Source: Bacteroidota bacterium (GTDB taxonomy: Bacteria > Bacteroidota > Bacteroidia > Cytophagales > Cyclobacteriaceae). Taken from it: 7,548 nt of DNA. The position numbers and the translations under genes were made by a program. Within the stretch, counting starts at the first letter, position 1. Every line of letters begins with the position of its first letter. The DNA is taken from contig JAPUIM010000257.1 in assembly GCA_027297025.1 (NCBI GenBank), forward strand, positions 1 to 7,548, in the 5' to 3' direction. The notes beneath the pieces were generated by a model. That model had not been told where the DNA came from and did not search any database. It worked only from the letters and a program-made list of their open reading frames with translations. Shown piece by piece: positions 1 through 6,748 of this stretch.

Positions 1-395
1 GCGATCATGGAACTGGTGGTGGTTTTACCATGAGTACCGGCCACAGCTATTGTAAACATTTCCTCACTCAGAATTCCCAGCACTTCGGCTCTTTTTAATA
101 CGTCAAGGCCTTTGGATAATAGGTAATTGAATTGTTTATGATCATCTGGAATAGCCGGAGTATAAATAACCAGTGATTTTGTTTTCTCTGATATAAGATG
201 GGCTGGAATATGCTCAATCCGGTCGTCAAAATGTATATCTATACCCTCAGTTTGGAGCTGATCAGTCAGCTGTGTGGGGGTACGGTCGTAACCTGCTACA
301 TCACACCCGAGTGATTTGAACCAACGGGCCAAAGCGCTCATACCTATTCCTCCAATGCCAATTAAATAAATGATATGTTTATCCTTTAGATTCAT
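1..395 (-). CDS. murC: UDP-N-acetylmuramate--L-alanine ligase (MurC), N-terminal part, cut by the window edge
   Basis: MurC is the cytoplasmic ATP-dependent ligase that adds L-alanine to UDP-MurNAc, the first step of stem-peptide assembly. Only the first 131 codons are in the window; the family is usually about 450-490 residues, so roughly the N-terminal quarter is seen. Residues 13-21 read GIGGIGMSA, the nucleotide-sugar-binding glycine-rich loop typical of MurC. Residues 120-127 read GTHGKTTT, the ATP-binding P-loop (positions 15-38) with Lys124. The His in GTHGKT marks the MurC/Mpl group, whereas MurD and MurE have GTNGK. Mpl is the alternative, but the position directly after murG in a dcw cluster favours MurC. 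The ATG at 395-393 overlaps the murG stop as ATGA. The reading frame is open to the left edge, with no sign of damage. Confidence 0.95.
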   Translation of the reverse strand, partial: MNLKDKHIIYLIGIGGIGMSALARWFKSLGCDVAGYDRTPTQLTDQLQTEGIDIHFDDRIEHIPAHLISEKTKSLVIYTPAIPDDHKQFNYLLSKGLDVLKRAEVLGILSEEMFTIAVAGTHGKTTTSSMI

Positions 396-1531
396 GCCAC
401 CAATTTTAATATTTCCCCGGCAATCGCTTTTCCCGCATCGGGTCGGGCCAGTTTACCAATATTGTTAGCTAACTTTTCCAGCTTATCATTTTGATCAAGC
501 AGTTCCAATGCTTCCTTTACTAATCGATCTTTGGCTTGTGAATCAGGTATGATTAGAGCCGCATCCGTCTCCACCAAGGCTTGGGCATTTTTTGTCTGAT
601 GGTCTTCAGCCACATTGGCGGACGGCACAAAAATCACTGGTTTTCTAACAATGCATAACTCTGATATAGCTATTGCTCCGGCCCTGGAAATTACCAGATC
701 AGCCATGGCATATGCCAGATCCATTTCCTTCAAAAACTTGAAAATTCTGATTCTTTCCTTTGGATGGCGCTCCATTTTGCTTTGAAATTCATCGAAATAG
801 ATGGCCCCGGTTTGCCAAACCAATTGGATGTCGGCATCGATTATTTCTTGAATGTGTTCATAAATGCTGTCATTGATATTTCTAGCCCCCAAACTTCCCC
901 CAACCACTAATATGGTTTTTTGTTGTTTTGAAAAACTGAAAAATTCAACTGCTTGATCTACCCTGCTACCAGCCCTTTCGATGTCCTCCCGCACTGGGTT
1001 TCCAGTGAGTATGATCTTTTGATAGGGAAAATATTTTTCCAGATTTTCATATGCCACACATATCACATCTACTTTCTTGGCCAGAAGCTTATTAGTTAAT
1101 CCCGCATAAGAATTTTGCTCTTGAATGAGAGTAGGAATGTTTTTTCGTGTGGCCATATACAATAAAGGGCCACTGGCAAAGCCACCAACCCCTACAGCAA
1201 CGTCAGGATTGAACTCTTTTAATATCTTCCCTGATCTCCAGAGGCTGGCCAATAACTTGAAGGGGAATTTGAGATTCCGCAGCGACAAACTTCGTTGGAT
1301 ACCACTAATAGGCAGCCCTATGATCCTGAAACCAGCTTCAGGAATTTTTTGCATTTCCATTCTTCCTTGCGCTCCTACAAAAAGTATGTCTATATCAGGA
1401 TGCATCTCCTTTAGTTCATTTGCTATAGCTATCGCCGGATAAATATGTCCTCCGGTTCCTCCACCGCTAATGATAATCTTATATGGTCTTTTACTTGACA
1501 CCTTTCTATTATTAGGCCGCTTTAGCGACAT
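392..1531 (-). CDS. murG: UDP-GlcNAc:undecaprenyl-PP-MurNAc-pentapeptide GlcNAc transferase (MurG)
   Basis: MurG is the peripheral inner-membrane GT28-family glycosyltransferase that turns lipid I into lipid II by adding GlcNAc from UDP-GlcNAc. At 379 residues it is slightly longer than E. coli MurG (355). Residues 23-32 form the N-domain glycine loop (GGGTGGHIYP, with catalytic-site His29). Residues 114-122 (GVGGFASGP) form the second glycine-rich loop. Residues 211-216 (GGSLGA) form the third, with L where E. coli has Q. The C-terminal donor-site segment is SRAGAIAISEL (282-292), in which Glu291 is the expected UDP-ribose ligand. Residues 309-312 (EDHQ) supply the conserved Gln312. The first 15 or so residues are a basic extension before the conserved KIIISGGG strand. 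The chosen ATG lies inside ftsW and gives a 20-base overlap. A GTG at codon 11 (1501-1499), just past the ftsW stop, is a real alternative start. The stop overlaps murC by four bases. Confidence 0.97.
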   Translation of the reverse strand: MSLKRPNNRKVSSKRPYKIIISGGGTGGHIYPAIAIANELKEMHPDIDILFVGAQGRMEMQKIPEAGFRIIGLPISGIQRSLSLRNLKFPFKLLASLWRSGKILKEFNPDVAVGVGGFASGPLLYMATRKNIPTLIQEQNSYAGLTNKLLAKKVDVICVAYENLEKYFPYQKIILTGNPVREDIERAGSRVDQAVEFFSFSKQQKTILVVGGSLGARNINDSIYEHIQEIIDADIQLVWQTGAIYFDEFQSKMERHPKERIRIFKFLKEMDLAYAMADLVISRAGAIAISELCIVRKPVIFVPSANVAEDHQTKNAQALVETDAALIIPDSQAKDRLVKEALELLDQNDKLEKLANNIGKLARPDAGKAIAGEILKLVA

Positions 1532-2666
1532 TCCTTAATTCGATATTCGCATTCATGGTTTCATCAATCTCTCCTCTGCTAACACTCAGCACAACTCCAA
1601 TGGCTATCCCGGTAAACAATTGAGAAGTCCCTCCCATACTGATAAAAGGAAGAGGCAGACCGGTGATAGGTCCCAAACCTACCGTTACCCCCATATTAAT
1701 CATCGCCTGTAAAACCAATGAAAAACTCAAACCTGCTGAAAGCAATCCACCATAAGCTCTTTCACTGGAAGAAACCGCAAGCATTCCCCTGTACAATAAA
1801 CACAGGTATAGCAGTAAGACCACAATACCCCCCACCATCCCGTATTCCTCAATGATGATGGCATATATGAAGTCTGAATAAGGATGGGGAAGGAAGTTTC
1901 GCTGGTCACTATTTCCTGGACCTTTACCGGTCAAACCTCCAGTGGCTATGGCGATATAAGATTGTTCCGCCTGAAATGGAATCTCCGTTTGATGGAGAAA
2001 ACTTTGGACCCGGTTTATCACCGTCCCACCCCGCTGTCCTACCGTTAAAGCAACTGTTCCCACCAGCATACCCACCACCACCAGCATGACCAGGAATTTG
2101 AACGGAACCCTACCAATGAACAGCAGCAGTAAACAAGTAGAAAATAATAATATCGCAGAAGAGTAATCAGTCAGGGCAATAAGGCCACATATTACTCCAA
2201 TCCATAATAATATGGGGATTAGGGCTTCTTTGAAATCTTCAATACTTTGTTGCTTTTTTGACAGCATACTGGCAATGTTGGCAATGAGCGCCAGTTTAGC
2301 TAAATCTGAAGGTTGGAAGGCCTGATTGATCAAGGGAATGGTAAGCCAGCGAGAAGCCTCATTTAAATTTATCCCATACTTATAAGTGAACAGTAATAAA
2401 GGCACGGACGACCATAAGGCCAGCTGGGATAGTTTAGAGTAATAGCGATAATCAATGTTATGAGCTGCCCACATCGCCAGTAAACTAAATGCGACCAATA
2501 AAGCATGCTTGATCAGATAATGTTCGGTATCTCCATCCATTCTTTTATAGGCCAATGTGCCGGTAGCGCTATACACCACCATGATGCTGATGATAGATAA
2601 AGCAAAAACGATAAACCATATTACCGGATCTCCTTTTAAATTATTATCAACCCATGCTTTGATCAT
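1512..2666 (-). CDS. ftsW: SEDS peptidoglycan glycosyltransferase FtsW
   Basis: FtsW is the SEDS-family multi-pass inner-membrane protein that polymerises lipid II into septal glycan strands together with its class B PBP partner, FtsI. The 384-residue protein is strongly hydrophobic, with about ten likely membrane segments starting near residue 16. Family landmarks are SRWL (105-108), QPSDLAK (118-124), the GKGPGNS loop (247-253), and PHPYSDFIYA (260-269), whose Asp265 matches the essential catalytic Asp of SEDS enzymes. Others are IIEEYG (271-276) and PITGLPLPFIS (334-343 and adjacent). RodA is the alternative, but the neighbours murD and murG in a dcw cluster and pairing with upstream ftsI favour FtsW. 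Residues 166-171 are TDYSSA where many homologues have a PDxGT-like segment. The ATG overlaps the murD stop as ATGA, and the 3' end overlaps murG by 20 bases. Confidence 0.96.
   Translation of the reverse strand: MIKAWVDNNLKGDPVIWFIVFALSIISIMVVYSATGTLAYKRMDGDTEHYLIKHALLVAFSLLAMWAAHNIDYRYYSKLSQLALWSSVPLLLFTYKYGINLNEASRWLTIPLINQAFQPSDLAKLALIANIASMLSKKQQSIEDFKEALIPILLWIGVICGLIALTDYSSAILLFSTCLLLLFIGRVPFKFLVMLVVVGMLVGTVALTVGQRGGTVINRVQSFLHQTEIPFQAEQSYIAIATGGLTGKGPGNSDQRNFLPHPYSDFIYAIIIEEYGMVGGIVVLLLYLCLLYRGMLAVSSSERAYGGLLSAGLSFSLVLQAMINMGVTVGLGPITGLPLPFISMGGTSQLFTGIAIGVVLSVSRGEIDETMNANIELRNVAKAA
1532..1537 (-). promoter_or_regulatory. Shine-Dalgarno-like TAAGGA abutting the murG ATG
   Basis: On the minus strand the bases immediately before the murG ATG read TAAGGA, with no spacer. 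A working Shine-Dalgarno sequence normally sits about 5-9 bases upstream, so this is probably fortuitous, or translation relies on coupling to ftsW. It does not settle the start. The alternative GTG at 1501-1499 also lacks a properly spaced site, having only purines directly next to it. Confidence 0.25.
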
Positions 2667-4045
2667 AATACCAGGGATTTATGGGTCATGTTCAACTTTA
2701 CTTTTAATGTTTTTATTGATTTTTTGAACTGGTCCCCTCTGTCTTCATAGTTTTTAAACAAATCAAAACTTGCACAAGCTGGAGAAAGTAAGACAACGTC
2801 TCCTTTTATTGCCATTGAATGGGCGACAATCACCGCTTCTTCCATATTGTCCACCTCCAGTATACTTTTAGCCACACCTTCAAAAGCTTCCTTTAGCTTG
2901 GTATTTTCTACACCTATACAGATCAAAATCTTCACTTTCTCCATCACTAGTGTTTTCAATACATTGTAGTCGTTGCCTTTGTCAATGCCACCGGCAATCC
3001 ATACAATTGGTTGATCAATGCTATCCAATGCATAATAAACGGCATCTACATTAGTGGCTTTGGAATCATTAATAAATTCGACTTGGTTGATTGAATCAAC
3101 AAATTCCATTCTATGAGCAGCATTCTTGAATTTGATAAGACTGGCTGGCAAGGTAGATTTATCCTGTACCTCTATTAAACTGACCATTATGGAGGCCATG
3201 GCATTGATGATATTGTGCTTACCCTTTAACGGCACATCTTCTACTCTTACTGTTGTTTCTAACGACGGGTTTTCAAGGCTAAATACCATCCAGTCTCCAT
3301 TGCAAAAAGCCCCATTTTCAACCGCTTTGGTTAATGAGATAGGGTGCAACAGGGCTTTGATATCTCGTTTCTCAATTTCTCGCTCAATAATGGGATCGTC
3401 TTTAAAGAATATAAAATGGTCGGTAGAGGTCATATTCTGGATAATCCTAAATTTGGAGTCTATATATCTCTGTAGTTGGAAGTCGTATCTATCCAGGTGA
3501 TCCGGAGTAATATTGAGAAGAACCGCTATATCTGATTTAAAATTATACATTCCATCCAGCTGAAAACTGCTTACTTCAATCACGTATTGGGAAGAAGCTC
3601 CTTCCATAACCTGTTTGGCCAAACTATCTCCAATATTTCCCGCTAAGCCCACATCAATACCAGATTCCTTTAGTAAATGGTGGATTAATAATGTAGTGGT
3701 ACTCTTACCATTGGTACCGGTAATGGTGATCAACATCGCTTCCGTATACCGGGAGGCAAATTCAAGCTCTGAGATTATTGGTATACCGGTATCCAAAATG
3801 GTTTGTATAAGTTCTAATTGATCGGGTATTCCAGGGCTTTTTACAATCTCATCCGCATTAAGTATTTTATCCATAGAGTGGGTTCCCTGCTCATACTCAA
3901 TATTATTTCTATCCAATAATTTCTGGTATTTAGGGGTGATTATGCCACTGTCGGAAACCCATACCTCCAACCCTTGGCGTTGGGCCAAAAGAGCGGCTCC
4001 TACTCCACTTTCTCCTGCTCCTAATATGGTTAACCTAGATCCCAT
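2663..4045 (-). CDS. murD: UDP-N-acetylmuramoyl-L-alanine--D-glutamate ligase (MurD)
   Basis: MurD is the cytoplasmic Mur ligase that adds D-glutamate to UDP-MurNAc-L-Ala using ATP. The protein has 460 residues against 438 in E. coli and shows the three-domain ligase layout. The N-terminal UDP-binding fold has the glycine-rich GAGESGVG (9-16) and the KSPGIP motif (69-74). The central ATPase domain has the P-loop GTNGKST (110-116, Lys114), EVSSFQL (157-163), NITPDHLDRY (178-187) and a probable carbamylated Lys198 in DSKF. HNIINA (277-282) follows. The C-terminal domain has HRMEF (311-315), NDSKATN (326-332) and SPACASFDLF (421-430). All key motifs look intact. About ten residues beyond FKKSIKTLK form a short extra tail whose last codons overlap the ftsW start. 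The gene begins four bases after the mraY stop with no recognisable Shine-Dalgarno sequence. Confidence 0.97.
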   Translation of the reverse strand: MGSRLTILGAGESGVGAALLAQRQGLEVWVSDSGIITPKYQKLLDRNNIEYEQGTHSMDKILNADEIVKSPGIPDQLELIQTILDTGIPIISELEFASRYTEAMLITITGTNGKSTTTLLIHHLLKESGIDVGLAGNIGDSLAKQVMEGASSQYVIEVSSFQLDGMYNFKSDIAVLLNITPDHLDRYDFQLQRYIDSKFRIIQNMTSTDHFIFFKDDPIIEREIEKRDIKALLHPISLTKAVENGAFCNGDWMVFSLENPSLETTVRVEDVPLKGKHNIINAMASIMVSLIEVQDKSTLPASLIKFKNAAHRMEFVDSINQVEFINDSKATNVDAVYYALDSIDQPIVWIAGGIDKGNDYNVLKTLVMEKVKILICIGVENTKLKEAFEGVAKSILEVDNMEEAVIVAHSMAIKGDVVLLSPACASFDLFKNYEDRGDQFKKSIKTLKVKLNMTHKSLVL

Positions 4046-4049
4046 TTTT

Positions 4050-5264
4050 TTATCTGATCTTTAAGGTGGCTAATGTGAAAATTCCCAATAAAACACCTAC
4101 TACCCAAAACCGGGTCACGATCTTGGATTCATGTAATTCCATTTTTTGGTAATGATGGTGCAGCGGAGCCATTTTTAATATTCTCCTACCCTCCCCATAC
4201 TTCTTCTTGGTATATTTAAAATAAGCTACCTGCAGGATCACTGACAGATTTTCGGCCAGGAAAATGCCGCATAAAACCGGTATTAACAGTTCTTTTCGGA
4301 TCGATAATGCCAACACTGCGATAATTCCTCCCAAAGTGAGACTACCGGTATCGCCCATAAAAACTTGTGCTGGATAGGAATTGTACCAAAGGAATCCAAT
4401 ACAGGCCCCTACGAAAGCGGTACAGAAGATCACCAACTCTCCGGTATTGGGAATGAACATGATGTTCAGGTACTCGGAAAAGTCCACCCGTCCCGATACA
4501 TAAGCAAAAATGGCCAAAGTAAGCCCAATGATGGCCGAAGTACCTGCAGCCAATCCATCTAAGCCATCGGTGATATTGGCGCCATTGGAAACTGCCGCTA
4601 TTATAAAGATAACAATGAGAACATACGGGAGCCAGGTATATTCATCGGGCAGGAAGGGGAGTATATCACTATAGTCTCCTTCATTATTCTTAAAAAATGG
4701 AATGGTGGTTTTAGTAGATTTTAGGTCCTGGTAAACCGGCGCGGTAGTTTCCACCTCTTGTATGATCACCTTACCTCTAAAAAAATCCCTTATCACTACA
4801 TCATCATGGAAATACAAGGTAAATCCAACGACCAAACCCAAACCCACCTGACCAATGATCTTGAATTTCCCTTGTAAACCCATTTTGTCCTTTTTCAATA
4901 CTTTGATATAGTCGTCTGCAAAACCTATAAGTCCCATCCATATAGCAGTGATTAACATCAGGATGATATATATATTATCCAATCTTGCAAATAGCAGGGT
5001 GGGAATCACGATGGCGGCAATGATGATGATCCCTCCCATGGTAGGTGTTCCAGATTTGTCCAGTTGTCCGGTAAGCCCCAAATCCCTTATATTTTCCCCT
5101 AATTGTTTTTTGCTGAGGAAAGCGATGATTTGTTTACCGAATGCAATAGTGATCAAAAGAGATAAAATGATGGCCATACCTGCCCTGAAGGAGATGTATT
5201 GGAACAATCCAGCACCTACTAAATCAAATTCCCTTTCCAGATAGTCGAATAAATAATAGAGCAT
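4050..5264 (-). CDS. mraY: Phospho-N-acetylmuramoyl-pentapeptide transferase (MraY)
   Basis: MraY is the integral inner-membrane enzyme that transfers phospho-MurNAc-pentapeptide from UDP to undecaprenyl phosphate, giving lipid I. The 404-residue protein is multi-pass and longer than E. coli MraY (360). Diagnostic motifs are [10 protein letters not shown] (69-78), GFADDYIK (114-121) with the Asp117-Asp118 pair, and [13 protein letters not shown] (227-239) with Asp233. Also present are [12 protein letters not shown] (298-309) with Asp305, and the MraY-specific PLHHHYQ (367-373) that separates it from WecA-type enzymes. The extra length lies mainly in a polar segment around residues 152-205, between two membrane segments, where E. 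coli has a much shorter stretch. It lies 20 bases after murE with no murF between them. The ATG at 5264-5262 has no clear Shine-Dalgarno sequence, though a purine-rich AGAAGAGA lies further upstream. Confidence 0.98.
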   Translation of the reverse strand: MLYYLFDYLEREFDLVGAGLFQYISFRAGMAIILSLLITIAFGKQIIAFLSKKQLGENIRDLGLTGQLDKSGTPTMGGIIIIAAIVIPTLLFARLDNIYIILMLITAIWMGLIGFADDYIKVLKKDKMGLQGKFKIIGQVGLGLVVGFTLYFHDDVVIRDFFRGKVIIQEVETTAPVYQDLKSTKTTIPFFKNNEGDYSDILPFLPDEYTWLPYVLIVIFIIAAVSNGANITDGLDGLAAGTSAIIGLTLAIFAYVSGRVDFSEYLNIMFIPNTGELVIFCTAFVGACIGFLWYNSYPAQVFMGDTGSLTLGGIIAVLALSIRKELLIPVLCGIFLAENLSVILQVAYFKYTKKKYGEGRRILKMAPLHHHYQKMELHESKIVTRFWVVGVLLGIFTLATLKIR

Positions 5265-5284
5265 TGCGCTTTTGTTTATCTCTT
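5265..5284 (-). other. murE-mraY intergenic spacer, longest non-coding gap in the window
   Basis: Only 20 bases separate the murE TAG from the mraY ATG. The spacer is A-rich on the coding strand, with no hairpin and no well-placed Shine-Dalgarno sequence. It is too short to hold an independent terminator plus promoter. In many proteobacteria this is where murF sits, and no remnant of it is visible. Confidence 0.8.
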
Positions 5285-6748
5285 CTAACTATTTATCATA
5301 TTTAACATCTCGTTGACCACTTCTCTATCATTAAAAGGATATTTTACTCCTTGTATTTCCTGGTATTTCTCATGACCCTTTCCCGCTACCAAAATAATGT
5401 CGTGATTTCCGGCCAGGTTGCAGGCTGTTTTAATGGCCTCCCTTCTATCAGTAATAGCCAGCATTTTTTTAATATCCGCAGGTTGCACACCTTGTTTCAT
5501 ATCTGAGATAATTGCCTCGGGGGATTCATCACGAGGATTATCTGAGGTTAAGATCACCTTATCACTATTCTTACAAGCAATATCTGCCATGATGGGCCTC
5601 TTGGCCTTATCGCGGTTTCCTCCACAACCTACCACCGTAATGATATTCTCACCTCTACTACGAATACTTTTTAAAGTTTTAAGAACATTCTTTAATGCAT
5701 CAGGTGTGTGGGCATAATCCACGAAAGCAGTCACTTCATTAGGGCCCGTTACCTGTTGGAAACGACCGGGAACATTTTCTACATTTGAAAGCCCGGTAAG
5801 CACCTTATCCCCATCTTCACCCAATAATTTGGCAATGGCATAAGCAGCCAGGATATTATAGGCATTGAATTCTCCAATTAATTTGAACCAAACAGGCTTG
5901 TTTTCTATTTGAAGTTCCATACCCTGGATGGAGTTGGTGATAATCCTGGCTTGGAAATCCGCTATTTTTTTAAGCGCATAGGTTTTTTTGTTGGCCTTGG
6001 TATTTTGTACCATGATGGCTGCACGTTTATCATCACTATTGACCAGAGCAAATGAATGGGATGGCAAATCATTAAATAGTTTTTTCTTAGCCATTATGTA
6101 CTGCTCAAAAGTGAGATGATAGTCTAAATGATCATGGGAAATATTGGTAAATACCGCCCCCGTGAAGGTCAAACCACCAATCCTTTCCTGGTCCAAGGCA
6201 TGTGAGCTTACCTCCATGAAACAGTGAGAACAACCTTCTCCTACCATCTCATGAAGGATTTCATTGAGTTGAATGGCGTCGGGAGTCGTATGGCTGGCAG
6301 GTAGTACCTTGTCATTGATGCGGTTTTCTATTGTGGAAATGAGCCCTGATTTATAACCCAGATCTTTAAATAATTGAAAAAGAACCGTTACAGTGGTGGT
6401 TTTTCCATTAGTACCGGTTATTCCCACCAGAGCTAATTTCGAAGAAGGGCTTTCCATAAAATTTGAAGCCATAATGCCTAATGCGCGAGCGCTGTTTTCC
6501 ACTAGTAAATAAGTGATCCCTTCCTGGATATTTTCAGGAAATTTTTCACAAACTATGGCTACCGCCCCTTGCTCAAGAGCCTGTCCAATGTAATCATGCC
6601 CATCCACTTGGGTTCCACTGATAGCAACAAATAGGCTGTCATTTTTGACCTTTCTGGAATCGAAGCTGAGGTGACCAATATTCTTATGCATGTCACCTTC
6701 GATCTGGTCGACCTTCACATGGTTCAATATGGTTGTTAGGGTGGTCAT
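5285..6748 (-). CDS. murE: UDP-MurNAc-L-Ala-D-Glu--meso-diaminopimelate ligase (MurE)
   Basis: MurE is the cytoplasmic ATP-dependent ligase that adds the third stem-peptide residue. At 487 residues it is close to E. coli MurE (495). The N-terminal domain has LSFDSRKV (27-34), the UDP-MurNAc-binding region. The ATPase domain has GTNGKTTT (112-119, Lys116), ASHTTPD (151-157), [11 protein letters not shown] (179-189), ISHDHLDYH (203-211) and a probable carbamylated Lys221 in AKKKLF. The C-terminal domain has DYAHTPDAL (344-352), [12 protein letters not shown] (374-385) and DNPR (403-406; positions 5531-5542). It also has GKGHEKYQ (456-463). DNPR with the following GKGHE is the established signature of meso-diaminopimelate rather than L-lysine specificity, so a DAP-type peptidoglycan is predicted. 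The ATG overlaps the ftsI stop as ATGA. All motifs are present, with no sign of damage. Confidence 0.98.
   Translation of the reverse strand: MTTLTTILNHVKVDQIEGDMHKNIGHLSFDSRKVKNDSLFVAISGTQVDGHDYIGQALEQGAVAIVCEKFPENIQEGITYLLVENSARALGIMASNFMESPSSKLALVGITGTNGKTTTVTVLFQLFKDLGYKSGLISTIENRINDKVLPASHTTPDAIQLNEILHEMVGEGCSHCFMEVSSHALDQERIGGLTFTGAVFTNISHDHLDYHLTFEQYIMAKKKLFNDLPSHSFALVNSDDKRAAIMVQNTKANKKTYALKKIADFQARIITNSIQGMELQIENKPVWFKLIGEFNAYNILAAYAIAKLLGEDGDKVLTGLSNVENVPGRFQQVTGPNEVTAFVDYAHTPDALKNVLKTLKSIRSRGENIITVVGCGGNRDKAKRPIMADIACKNSDKVILTSDNPRDESPEAIISDMKQGVQPADIKKMLAITDRREAIKTACNLAGNHDIILVAGKGHEKYQEIQGVKYPFNDREVVNEMLNMINS

Noticed and set aside
1125..1442. Plus-strand open frame of 105 codons
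   Set aside because: It lies wholly antisense to murG, resembles no family I recognise, and the opposite frame carries clear MurG motifs.
1727..1909. Minus-strand open frame of 60 codons within ftsW
   Set aside because: It is out of frame inside ftsW, where the true frame encodes the catalytic PHPYSDFIYA segment.
3126..3500. Plus-strand open frame of 124 codons
   Set aside because: It is antisense to the conserved MurD coding region, with no recognisable domain.
4365..5244. Plus-strand open frames at 4365-4562 and 4948-5244
   Set aside because: Both are antisense to MraY and their hydrophobic character mirrors the mraY membrane-helix codons; no independent support.
5418..5717. Plus-strand open frame of 99 codons, hydrophobic-looking
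   Set aside because: It is antisense to the MurE C-terminal domain, where the DNPR and GCGGNRD motifs explain the sequence.
15..6420. Similar short sequences near 15-38, 3700-3720 and 6395-6420
   Set aside because: These are the ATP-binding P-loops of MurC, MurD and MurE. The likeness reflects homology of the ligase family, not a DNA repeat.
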